Below are positions 40,040 to 52,900 of a stretch of 64,000 nucleotides of DNA, piece after piece (the first letter of the stretch is position 1; every line of letters begins with the position of its first letter). Origin of the DNA: Sugiyamaella lignohabitans (taxonomy: Eukaryota > Ascomycota > Dipodascomycetes > Dipodascales > Trichomonascaceae); NCBI RefSeq assembly GCF_001640025.1, contig NC_031672.1, forward strand, positions 5,704,001 through 5,768,000, in the 5' to 3' direction. Under the pieces are notes generated by a model. It saw nothing but the letters and a program-made list of their open reading frames with translations, did no database searches and was not told where the DNA came from. The position numbers were made by a program, and so were the translations under genes.

Positions 40040-40604
40040 TTTGAGTGGTAGGGAATGAATAAACTGAACAGTGTTATACTATGAGCACACAGATCAACAG
40101 GTCACAACAGGTAACGACTCAAAAAGTGTTAAAAGCGAAGGTATCGTCGGTACAGCAAAGTTGTAAGAAGTTGTAAGTGGACCGGTAGCAGAAACGGAGT
40201 CACAAGATAATAGAAGTATCTCCAGCTACTTTCTGTTCAAAATAACCGAGAAAAGTACTTAATAAATCAGTACAAAGTATAGCAATTGCCAAAAAATGGT
40301 TCGTAACAGGATCTAAATCTAAGAAGAGTACAGTTGTTCAGTATAGCAACTTATGGAATCGGACTTAACTGGCCACTGGCCCAATTTATACGAAGTGCAT
40401 AAGCTGATAAGGGATAGGTTTCGTTCAAATAATATTGGCAGGAGGTGTCGTGACCCTCACACACTCACTGTCTGGTGGTGCAGCATGCCGCTTTTGCTGG
40501 GGAACGTTGGGCTGCAGCCACCGCGTGATAAGAAAGCCGACAACGGCGTGAACCCACAGGTGGGGACCATGTGCTTCAACAGTCAATTGCTGGGGACAGG
40601 CCAT
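40040..40604. other. Upstream region of NPC2
   Basis: About 565 bp containing the NPC2 promoter. The small open frame from 40353 runs into the hairpin element and is not a gene. Confidence 0.4.
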
Positions 40605-40753
40605 GCCTCCGGTGGCTGGGGCTCTGCCCTAGATCCTTGTTGCTCCTGCGAAGCAAGAGTACGGGAGCCACGAGAGGCGTGGAGGGGAGAAACGACTAGA
40701 GCGAAGCGAGGGGAGCAACCAGGGTCTGGGGCGGAGTCCCAGCTGCTAGAGGC
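40605..40753. repeat. GC-rich hairpin element, partly decayed (locus 12)
   Basis: The forward arm has CTGGGGC-TCT-GCCCTAG and distal CTCCTGC-GAA-GCAAGAG. The reverse arm has loop GGA with one altered stem base. It lies 207 bp beyond the stop of the giant mucin gene. Confidence 0.85.
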
Positions 40754-40959
40754 AGACCCCTTCTCAGTTGTCGGACTTCATAGAGTTTTTAATTTTTTTT
40801 AATTAGTATATTTATTATTGAAAATATAAGTGTATAATTAACAAGGTAGTGAAGTAATAATAGTTCATAGAGAAGATAAAAAAATAGACAGCATATTCGA
40901 GAATATTATGAAGGAGGAAAGGAAAGAAAAAAGTGGAGGTCGTTTTAAAAGTAGTACAA

Positions 40960-43900
40960 TCAGGCAAGTCCTACGAGTGAACAGGATAGTTGGTCTCCGT
41001 TGGCACATCTACACTGTCCAAGTTGCCATAGACAGTTGAACCCACCACCAGAACATTGGTGGTAGTCATTAAGACACCCTTGGACACAGGATCCGTCTTG
41101 AGCAATAGGTGTTGTCTGAGAATCACCATAAGGTTTACATTGACCAGAAACTTGTGATGATGGTGATTCTACTGCTGCTGCTGCTGCAATTGGGACATTG
41201 GTAGCCAAAGTGACATTGTAAGCAGAAGCAGTAAGGGCAGCTTTGATTCCGGTAGCTGTGATCTCAGACACTAAATTGCTGTTTTGAACTGGTGGAGCAG
41301 CTACCAGCAAAGATGACGTGGGAGCATCTAAAATTGAAGAAATGGCACCAATCTCTTGATTAGCAACAACAACTGCCGTAGTTACTAAGGGAGCTACTGT
41401 GGTGGCACTTGCAACTGCAGTAACTGTAGTTCCTGGAATTGTCTCGACAATAGTAGACAAAAAGCCACTTGAAACGACGTTATTGGCTACCTCGGCTTGA
41501 GAAACAGGAATAACTTGTTGTTGTGCAAGAGTCGACACTGATACATTGAGATGATTCACCACAAGACTAGTTGGTAAAGTAGAGCCGGAAGGTAGAACCG
41601 ATGTTGTAACTGTTACTGTAGAAGGCTCCAATGTTGTGTAGACAGTCAAGTCTTCAACTGTCTTGGCCTTGCGAATGTATCCAGGAACAATTGTCTCAGT
41701 CAAGGTGTAGCCAGGGGCAGTGTATCCTGGGATTGTGACTGGGTCAATGGTCTTGGCAGGAATCGTGGCTCCTGGTACAACATATTGAGGAACAACTTGA
41801 CCAGGGATTGTGATGATAGTTGTGAAGCCCATTGGATTCGCTGGCGCCTCTTCACTACCACTCATCAGTGGGACTGTGGTTGAAACTGGCTCGGAATTGC
41901 CAACTGTGCTAGAGTACGCAGCAAGTTGCTCACTCATGGTCGTTCCTGGTACTACATTACCATTAGGCAAAGTTTGAGGATCGACTGTGGTACCAGCAAT
42001 AGTAATTGTCTGCACGACTACCTGACCAGGATACCCTGTCATGGCAGGAGCTGATGGTGGAGCTGGTGCATTGCTTTGAGGTGCCATGCTGACTTGGCCA
42101 CCTGGGTACATGGTAATAGTTCTCACGATTGAACTGCCAGGAATAACTGAGCCTGGGTACCCAGCAACGCTAGGAACCGTGACTCCAGGAACTGTGGCAG
42201 TCAACATGGTCACACTAGGGCCTGGCAATGGAGAACCACCAAGCGTTGTAGTCACATAGATAACTGAAGGCGCCTGGGTATATCCTGGATAGTTCTGGCC
42301 AGGGTTTCCTGGGATGGTGAGTCCTGGGATTGTATTTGTGATAACAATCTCAGTTGGTCCTGGAGCTGGTGCTGATGCTTGCCCTGTGGGCTGAACTGGT
42401 ACCATTGGTGATGGACCAGCAGGACCGCCAGGTCCTACTGATGGTGAGAGCGTAACCGTTGTCATAATAGTGCTTGGAGGAATGGTGGTACCTGGGAATC
42501 CACCTCCAGGAGGAATGGTCACCGGTGGGAATGTCTCAGTCAGAACAGTTACTATTTCACCATTTGGCTGAATAGGAGCATTGGGTCCAATTGTCTCGAC
42601 CATGGTAATATATTGCTCGGGGATGGTATAACCAGGGCTCACGGCACCGGCCGGTGTCGAAGGAGTCACAGTTGTACCAGGAATAGTTTGAACAATGGTA
42701 ATGACTTGACCGTTTGGACCATTTGGACCATTTGGACCATTTGGACCATTTGCAGGTGACGATTGTTGACCTGTTGGTTGAGGAGATCCATTTTCAGGGG
42801 GTGATTGAGGTACAACGCTCATGGCAGAGGTTGGAGCACCGGGTGTTGCAATTCCTGGAGAGAACGTCAGGGTAGTGACAACTGTGCTTGGCTGAATTGT
42901 AGTGCCTGGGAATCCACTTACTGGAGGCAAAGTTACACCAGGAATAGTCTCTGTAATCACCGTAACGATTTCACCTCCTGGTCCGGTTGGTGCATTAGGA
43001 GGAATGGTTTCCGTAAGGGTGATATAACGGGGTGGAATAGTATATCCTGGGATTGGAGTGCCTGCAGGTGTTGATGGAGCTACTGTCGTGCCAGGAATTG
43101 TTTGAACAACAGTAATTACCTGACCACCGGGCGAACCTGGTGATGGGGATGCGCCTGTTGGAGGTGAGACTGCCATGGATTGTGTTCCACTATTTACTTC
43201 AGGTGACAACGTAAGGGTGGTCACGACTACACTGGGAGTAATGGTTGTTCCAGGGAAGCCAGAGATACTTGAAGGTGGAATTGTGTAACCAGGCACTGTT
43301 TCAGTGATTTCAGTTACAATAATACCACCTGGACCTGTAGGAACATTGGGTGGAATGGTCTCAGTAAGAGTAATATATCTCGGTGGAATAGTGTATCCTG
43401 GAATCACCGCTCCAGCAGGGTTGCTCGACGATTGCACTGTAGTAGCTGGGATGGTTTGCACAATTGTAATAACTTGCTGGCCTGGTATTGATGATGGCGA
43501 TGATCCACTAGGGCTTTGAGGTGAACTTGGACCGGCAGGACCATTTGGAGAAGCTGGACCGGCAGGGCCGCTTGGAGAACCTGGACTAGATGGACCACTA
43601 GGAGAAGAGATGGGAACTGTTTGAACGCCTGGGCCATTAGGAGAACTGGAACCGGCTGGACCAATTGGAGAACCTGGGGAACCAGAACCATTTGGCGAGC
43701 CTAAACTGGCAGGTCCACTTGGAGAGCCTGGGCCGGCTGGGCCACTTGGAGAACCTGGACCAGAAGGACCATTTGGAGAACCTGGACCGGCTGGACCACT
43801 TGGAGAACCTGTACCAGAAGGACCATTTGGAGAACCTGGGGCACCTGGACCATTTGGAGAGCCTTGGCCGGCAGGTCCACTTGGATAACCTGGGGCGCCT

Positions 43901-46900
43901 GGACCATTTGGAGAGCCTTGGCCGGCAGGTCCACTTGGAGAACCTGGACCGGTTGGACCATTAGGGCCATAAGGACCGGCTGGACCACTGGGACCACCGG
44001 GACCACTAGGACCACTAGGACCACTAGGACCACTAGGACCACTAGGACCAGCGGGACCACTAGGACCACTAGGACCAGCGGGACCAGCGGGACCAGCGGG
44101 ACCAGCGGGACCAAGACCAGCAGCTGTTGGTGCTCCCGGTGCGAGCGTAACTGTAAGGGTAACTACACTAGGCTGTACTGTAGTACCTGGGAGAGTGGTA
44201 CCAGGAATCGTACTGACAATTGTAGTCACAGAAGGCAAAGGTAGGGTCAGCGTTCGGATAATCGTAATTACTTGCTCCGGAATAGTCATTCCTGGTGTTG
44301 TGAAACCAGGGATAGTGGTTCCCGGAGTAGTGGTTCCTGGGATAGTGGTACCTGGAGTAGTGGTTCCTGGAATAGTGGAGACGATAGTCATGACGCTTGG
44401 AGTGGGAGCGCCTGGGCTCATGGGACTTTGAGGGGAGCCTTGTGAAGTAGGAGCACCCGGGCTCATGGGGCTTTGGGGAGAACCTGGTGAAGTAGGAGCA
44501 CCGGGGCTATTGGGACTCTGTGGAGAACCTGGTGAAGTAGGGGCACCGGGGCTATTAGGACTCTGTGGAGAACCAGGTGAGTTAGGAGCACCTGGTGTCT
44601 GTGGCGAGCCTGGACTCATAGGACTTTGAGGAGAACCTGGTGATGTAGGAGCACCGGGGCTAGGAGAACCTAGTGGATTAGGAACACCTGGTGTCTGTGG
44701 CGAGCCTGGACTCATAGGACTTTCAGGAGAACCTGGTGATGTAGGAGCACCGGGGCTATTAGGACTCTGTGGAGAACCTGGTGAGTTAGGAACACCTGGT
44801 GTTTGTGGAGAGCCTGGACTCATAGGACTTTGAGGAGAACCTGGTGAGTTAGGAGTACCTGGCGTCTGTAGCGAGGCTGGACTCATAGGACTTTGAGGAG
44901 AACCTGGTGATGTAGGAGTACCGGGGCTATTAGGACTCTGTGGAGAACCCGGAGAGCTAGGAGCACCGGGGCTATTGGGACTCTGTGGAGATCCAGGTGA
45001 GTTAGGAGCACCTGGTGTCTGTGGCGAGCCTGGACTCATAGGACTTTGAGGAGAACCTGGTGAAGTAGGGGCACCGGGGCTATTAGGACTCTGTGGAGAA
45101 CCAGGTGAGTTAGGAGCACCTGGTGTCTGTGGCGAGCCTGGACTCATAGGACTTTGAGGAGAACCTGGTGATGTAGGAGCACCGGGGCTATAAGGACTCT
45201 GTGGAGAACCGGGTGAGTTAGCACCTGGTGTCTGTGGCGAGCCTGGACTCATAGGACTTTGAGGAGAACCTGGTGAAGTAGGAGTACCGGGGCTATAAGG
45301 ACTCTGTGGAGAACCCGGTGAGCTAGGAGCACCGGGGCTATTGGGACTCTGTGGAGATCCAGGTGAGTTAGCACCTGGTGTCTGTGGCGAGCCTGGACTC
45401 ATAGGACTTTGAGGAGAACCTGGTGAAGTAGGGGCACCGGGGCTATTAGGACTCTGTGGAGAACCTGGTGAGTTAGTACCTGGCGAATTAGGAGCACCTG
45501 GACTCATAGAATTTTGAGGAGAGCCTGGTGAATTAGGAGCACCTGGGCTCATGGGATTTTGTGGATTGTTAGGACCCATAGTGAGAACGGTTGTAATAGT
45601 TATCACCTGTTCTGGTATAGTAATTCCAGGATTTGTGACTCCTGGTACAGTGTTTCCGGGGATTGTTGTTCCTGGTATCGTTGATCCTGGAACAGTAGTA
45701 CCTGGGATTGTTGATAAAATGACACTGGTCACCGGTCCCGAGGGGAGTGAACTTGGACTCTGAGGAGATCCTGGTGAGGTATGAGCACCTGGACTCATGG
45801 GGCTTTGAGGAGAGCCTGGTGAAGTAGGAGCACCGGGGCTGTTTGGACTCTGAGGAGAGCCTGGTGAATTAGGAACACCTGGACTCATAGGACTCTGAGG
45901 AGAACCTGAAGTAGGAGCACCGGGGCTGTTTGGACTCTGAGGAGATCCTGGTGAATTAGGAGCACCTGGACTCATAGGGCTTTGGGGAGAACCTGGTGAA
46001 GTAGGAGCACCGGGGCTGTTTGGGCTTTGAGGAGAGCCTGGCGAAGTAGGAGCACTGGGGCTGTTTGGACTCTGAGGAGAACCTGGTGAATTAGGAGCAC
46101 CTGGACTCATGGGGCTTTGAGGAGATCCTGGTGAAGTAGGAGCACCTGGACTCATGGGGCTTTGAGGAGATCCTGGTGAGGTATGAGCACCTGGGCTGTT
46201 TGGGCTTTGAGGAGAGCCTGGCGAAGTAGGAGCACCTGGGCTGTTTGAACTCTGAGGAGGGCCTGGTGAAGCAGGAGCACCTGGACTCATGGGGCTTTGA
46301 GGAGATCCTGGTGAAGTAGGAGCACCGGGGCTGTTTGGACTCTGAGGAGAACCTGGTGAATTAGGAGCACCTGGACTCATGGGGCTTTGAGGAGATCCTG
46401 GTGAAGTAGGAGCACCTGGACTCATGGGGCTTTGAGGAGAGCCTGGTGAAGTAGGAGCACCGGGGCTGTTTGGACTCTGAGGAGAACCTGGTGAATTAGG
46501 AGCACCTGGACTCATGGGGCTTTGAGGAGATCCTGGTGAGGTATGAGCACCTGGACTCATGGGGCTTTGAGGAGAACCTGAAGTAGGAGCACCTGGACTC
46601 ATGGGGCTTTGAGGAGAACCTGGTGATGTAGGAGCACCTGGACTCATGGGGCTTTGAGGAGAACCTGGTGAAGTAGGAGCACCTGGACTCATGGGGCTTT
46701 GAGGAGAGCCTGGTGAAGTAGGAGCACCGGGGCTGTTTGGACTCTGAGGAGAACCTGGTGAATTAGGAGCACCTGGACTCATGGGGCTTTGAGGAGATCC
46801 TGGTGAGGTATGAGCACCTGGACTCATGGGGCTTTGAGGAGAACCTGAAGTAGGAGCACCGGGGCTGTTTGGACTCTGAGGAGAGCTTGGTGAATTAGGA

Positions 46901-49900
46901 GCACCTGGACTCATAGAACTCTGAGGTGAACCTGGTGACGTCAACAGACTATTAGGAACTGATGGACTATTGATCGGTGGGCAAATAATAGTTGTGACTG
47001 TCATCACCTTCTCGGGTACAGTGGTTCCGGGTACCATACTACCCGGAATCGTAGTTCCTGGAATCGTGCTTCCTGGAATTGTGGTTCCTGGAATAACACT
47101 TCCAGATACAGTAGATTCCTCGATAGTGGTACCGGGGATTGTGCTAGCTGGTACTGTGCTTCCTGGAACGGTACTTCCAGGTACAGAGGATCCTGACATA
47201 GTCATCAATACTGTCGTAGTAACCAAGTTTCCAGAGACACATGTTGTAGGTGTTGTAGGAGCAGCTGGACTCGATGGACTTGTAGGAGCTGTAGGAGCCG
47301 ATGGACTCGATGGAACACTAGAAGATGTAGGTATTGTAGGGAGCAAGCTACTGGGGATAGATGGAGTTTGACCTGGCGTCATAACAGTCGTGTATGTAAC
47401 TACTCGTGGAGGAATAGTTGTACCAGGAATTATAGATGGTGGTACAGTGATTGCTGGAATTGTTGAACCAGGAACAGTAGTGCCAGGAATTGTTGTTCCT
47501 GGGATTGTCGATAATATCGTGGTAGTAATAACCGATTGTCCAGCTGGAGGAGGTGAGGAAGTTGTAATCTGCTGAGGTGAAGAAGTAGGAGTGGGACTCA
47601 ATGGAATTAAAGGTGTTTGTCCTGGAGTTATAACGGTGGTTATAGTGACAACATGTGGTGGGACTGTAGTTCCAGGGATTGTTGTGGGTGGAACAGTTCT
47701 GGCAGGGATAGTTGTGCCTGGTATCGTAGTTCCTGGTATTGTTGTTCCCGGTATCGTTGTCACAATGGTAGTTGTAATAAGACCTGTTTGTCCAGGTGTG
47801 GATGCCAACGGAGTCGATGGAGCTGTAGGGACAGCTGGACTGGATGGACTGGTGGGAGTCGTGGGTGCGGTAGGTGCCGATGGACTTGTAGGAGCTGTAG
47901 GAGCTGATGGACTCGTAGGAGCTTTAGGAGCCGATGGACTTGATGGAGTGCTTGGAGCTGATGGACTCGATGGGCTTGTAGGAGCTGTAGGAGCCGATGG
48001 AATCGATGGAGTCGTAGGTGCTGATGGGCTTGTAGGAGCTGTAGGTGCCGATGGACTCAATGGAGCCGTAGGCGCCGATGGACTCAATGGAGCCGTAGGA
48101 GCCGATGGACTCGATGGAGTGCCTGGAGATGTGGGTCCTGTAGGTGGGCAGATGATAGTAGTAATAGTCATCACCTGCTCGGGAACAGTGGTTCCTGGTA
48201 CTGTACTACCAGGAATCGTAGTTCCTGGGATCGTGCTTCCTGGAATTGTGGTTCCTGGAATTACACTTCCAGATACAGTAGACTCCTCGATAGTGGTACC
48301 GGGGATTGTGCTAGCTGGTACTGTGCTTCCTGGAACGGTACTTCCAGGTACAGAGGATCCTGGCATAGTCATCAATACTGTCGTTGTAACCAAGTTTCCA
48401 GAGACACATGTTGTAGGTGTTGTAGGAGCAGCTGGACTAGATGGACTTGATGGACTGGTGGGGGCACTGGGTGCCGTAGGAGCCGATGGACTCGTAGGAG
48501 CTGTAGGAGCCAACGGGCTTGTAGGAGCTGTAGGAGCCGATGGGCTTGTAGGAGCTGTAGGAGCCGACGGGCTTGTAGGAGCAGCTGGACTAGATGGACT
48601 TGATGGACTTGATGGACTGGTGGGAGCAGTGGGTGCCGTAGGAGCCGATGGACTCGATGGAGTGTTTGGAGTGGTGGGTCCTGTAGGTGGGCAGATGATA
48701 GTAGTAACAGTCATCACTCGTCCGGGAACAGTGGTACCGTGTACTGTACTACCAGGAATCGTAGTTCCTGGAATCGTGCTTCCTGGAATTGTGGTTCCTG
48801 GAATAACACTTCCAGATACAGTAGATTCCTCGATAGTGGTACCGGGGATTGTGCTAGCTGGTACTGTGCTCCCTGGAACGGTACTTCCTGGTACAGAGGA
48901 TCCTGGCATAGTCATCAATACTGTCGTTGTAACCAAGTTTCCAGAGACACATGTTGTAGGTGTTGTAGGAGCAGCTGGACTAGATGGACTTGATGGACTG
49001 GTGGGAGCAGTGGGTGCCGTAGGAGCCGATGGACTCGTAGGAGCCGACGGGCTTGTAGGAGCTGTAGGAGCCGATGGGCTTGTAGGAGCTGTAGGAGCCG
49101 ATGGGCTTGTAGGAGCTGTGGGTGCCGTAGAAGCTGTAGGTGCCGTAGGAGCTGATGGACTCAATGGAGCCGTAGGAGCCGATGGACTCGACGGAGTGTT
49201 TGGAGATGTGGGTCCTGTAGGTGGGCAGATGATAGTAGTAACAGTCATCACTCGTCCGGGAACAGTGGTACCGGGTACTGTACTACCCGGTACCGTAGTT
49301 CCTGGAATCGTGCTTCCTGGAATTGTGGTTCCTGGAATAACACTTCCAGATACAGTAGATTCCTCGATAGTGGTACCGGGGATGGTTCTGGCTGGTACTG
49401 TGCTTCCTGGAACAGTACTTCCGGGTTCAGAGGATCCTGGCATAGTCATCAATACTGTCGTTGTAACCAAGTTTCCAGAGACACATGTGGTAGGTGTTGT
49501 AGGAGCAGCTGGACTAGATGGACTTGATGGACTGGTGGGAGCAGTGGGTGCCGTAGGAGTCGATGGACTCGTAGGAGCTGTAGGAGCCGATGGGCTTGTA
49601 GGAGCTGTAGGAGCCGATGGGCTTGTAGGAGCTGTAGGTGCCGATGGACTCAATGGAGCCGTAGGCGCCGATGGACTCAATGGAGCCGTAGGAGCCGATG
49701 GACTCGATGGAGTGCCTGGAGATGTGGGTCCTGTAGGTGGGCAGATGATAGTAGTAATAGTCATCACCTGCTCGGGAACAGTGGTGCCGGGTACTGTACT
49801 ACCAGGAATCGTAGTTCCTGGAATCGTGCTTCCTGAAATTGTGGTTCCTGGAATAACACTTCCAGATACAGTAGATTCCTCGATAGTGGTACCGGGGATT

Positions 49901-52900
49901 GTGCTAGCTGGTACTGTGCTCCCTGGAACGGTACTTCCTGGTACAGAGGATCCTGGCATAGTCATCAATACTGTCGTAGTAACCAAGTTTCCAGAGACAC
50001 ATGTTGTAGGTGTTGTAGGAGCAGCTGGACTAGATGGACTTGATGGACTGGTGGGAGCAGTGGGTGCCGTAGGAGCCGATGGACTCGTAGGAGCTGTAGG
50101 AGCCGACGAGCTTGTAGGACCTGTAGGAGCCGTAGGAGCCGATGGACTCGATGGAGTGTTTGGAGTGGTGGGTCCTGTAGGTGAGCAGATGATAGTAGTA
50201 ACAGTCATCACTCGTCCGGGAACAGTGGTACCGGGTACTGTACTACCCGGAATCGTAGTTCCTGGAATCGTGCTTCCTGGAATTGTGGTTCCTGGAATAA
50301 CACTTCCAGATACAGTAGATTCCTCGATAGTGGTACCGGGGATAGTGCTAGCTGGTACCGTGCTTCCTGGGACAGTACTTCCAGGTACAGAGGATCCTGG
50401 CATAGTCATCAATACTGTCGTTGTAACCAAGTTTCCAGAGACACATGTTGTAGGTGTTGTAGGTGTTGTAGGAGCCACTGGAGTAGATGGACTTGTAAGA
50501 ACAGTGGGTGCTGGACTTGTAAGAACAGTGGGTGCTGTAGGCACCAATGGACTCAAAGGACTAGTAGGGGCCGTGGGTACCAGTGGACTCGAAGAGCTCG
50601 AAGGAGTTGTAGGAGCCGATGGACTGGGTGGAGCGCTAGGAGAGGTAAATGCTGTGGGAGGACAGATTATAGTAGTAACAGTCATCACCTGCTCGGGAAC
50701 AGTGGTTCCTGGTACTGTACTACCCGGAATAGTGGTTCCTGGGATTGTGCTTCCTGGAATTGTGGTTCCTGGAATAACACTTCCAGATACAGTAGATTCC
50801 TCGATAGTGGTACCGGGGATTGTGCTAGCTGGTACTGTGCTCCCTGGAACGGTACTTCCAGGTACAGAGGATCCTGGCATAGTCATCAATACTGTCGTAG
50901 TAACCAAGCTTCCAGAGACACATGTTGTAGGTGTTGTAGGAGCAGCTGGACTAGATGGACTTGATGGACTGGTGGGAGCAGTGGGTGCCGTAGGAGTCGA
51001 TGGACTCGTAGGAACTGTAGGAGCCGATGGGCTTGTAGGAGCTGTGGGTGCCGTAGGAGCTGATGGACTCAATGGAGCCGTAGGAGCCGATGGACTCGAT
51101 GGAGTGCCTGGAGATGTGGGTCCTGTAGGTGGGCAGATGATAGTAGTAATAGTCATCACTCGTCCGGGAACAGTGGTACCGGGTACTGTACTACCAGGAA
51201 TAGTAGTTCCTGGAATCGTGCTTCCTGAAATTGTGGTTCCTGGAATAACACTTCCAGATACAGTAGACTCCTCGATAGTGGTACCGGGGATGGTTCTGGC
51301 TGGTACTGTGCTTCCTGGAACAGTACTTCCTGGTACAGAGGATCCTGGCATAGTCATCAATACTGTCGTAGTAACCAAGTTTCCAGACACGCATGTTGTA
51401 GGTGTTGTAGGAGCAGCTGGGCTGGATGGACTTGTAGGGGCGGTTGGTGCAGATGGACTGACCGGAGATGATGAACTCGAGGTAGCTGTTCCACAGATGA
51501 TCGTGTAACTTGTTACAACTTGTGGCGAGACCGTTGTTCCTGGAACCGTGATTCCTGGATATGCCATTCCTGACACCGTGCTACCAGGTACAGTAGTTCC
51601 TGGAATAGTACTACCAGGGATAGTAGATAGTATTGAGCTGGTAGTGATCATTCCAGATACGCAGGTAGTAGGTGTTGTAGGAGCAGCTGGGCTGGATGGA
51701 CTTGTAGGAGCGGTTGGTGCAGATGGACTGAAAGGAGATGATGGACTCGAGGTAGTTGTTCCACAGATGATCGTGTAACTTGTAACAACTTGTGGCGAGA
51801 CCGTTGTTCCTGGAACTGTGGTTCCTGGATATGTCATTCCTGACACCGTGCTACCAGGTACAGTAGTTCCTGGAATAGTACTACCAGGGATAGTAGATAG
51901 TATTGAGCTGGTAGTGATCATTCCAGATACGCAGGTAGTAGGTGTTGTAGGAGCAGCTGGACTGGATGGACTTGTAGGACTTGAGCTTGCTGTTGGTCCG
52001 CAAATTATGGTGGTAGTGGTTACTACTTGACCAGGAAGCGTTGTTCCGGAGATTGTTATTCCGGGGAAGGTAACTCCAGAAACAATACTTCCAGGGAATG
52101 AACTTCCCTGAATTGTTGTCCCGGGCATAGTTAAAACTTTGGTACTAGTAATCAAGTTTCCTGTAACGCAAGTAGTGGGCGTTGTGGCACTGGATGCCGA
52201 AGAACTGGGTATAGTAGAACTAGGTGGACAAATAACGGTGGTAAGTGTCGTGACTTGCCCTGGAATTGTTGTTCCAGGGATTACACTACCTGCCACAGTG
52301 GTTCCCATAATTGTTGTACCTGGAATTGTAGTTCCTGGAACGACAGTGGACTCAATGGTACTCACTATGGTAGTGGTAATCATATTGGTTTGACAAGTCG
52401 AGCCGGGCGCGGATGAAGAGCCAGAACCACTGCTGGTGAGACCTTGGGTGCCACTAGATGCAGCTATACGATGTTAGTATATCCCAAAAAACTGTGAGAG
52501 ACAATAAAAGTCATGAACACTTACTAGTCGACTCAGTTGACGATAAAAAAGGACCTGTTTTGTTAGTTTGTGTCACTGGAAAGAACTCGTGAAGCTATTA
52601 CTTACTCTTTGTTTCTGTAACAGTAACGGTTGTTGCCATACAGGGCTGAGACATGGAAGTACATGGCGGAGTCTCGGTAACAGTAACTGTTTGTTCTGAA
52701 GGCTGGGATGGGCTACCAGGAATTGTAACGGTAACTGGTGTGCTAACAGTAATTGTTCTCTCGGACGATCCAGATACACCTGGCTGTGTAACAGTGACTG
52801 GAGTAGTCACTGTGACTGTTTGGCCACCTGGACCCTGTGGACCCGGCTGGGTAACAGTGATAGGTTGGGTGACAGTAACAGTCTCAATGGGGCCATTACC

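Noticed and set aside
44403..46945. CRISPR-like regular repeats
   Set aside because: The repeats are in-frame coding minisatellites with no unique spacers, within a eukaryotic gene.
47591..51508. 1,305-codon open frame antisense to the mucin gene
   Set aside because: The repeats lack stops on both strands. The real frame on the minus strand has a signal peptide and consensus introns; the antisense is only repeat shadow.
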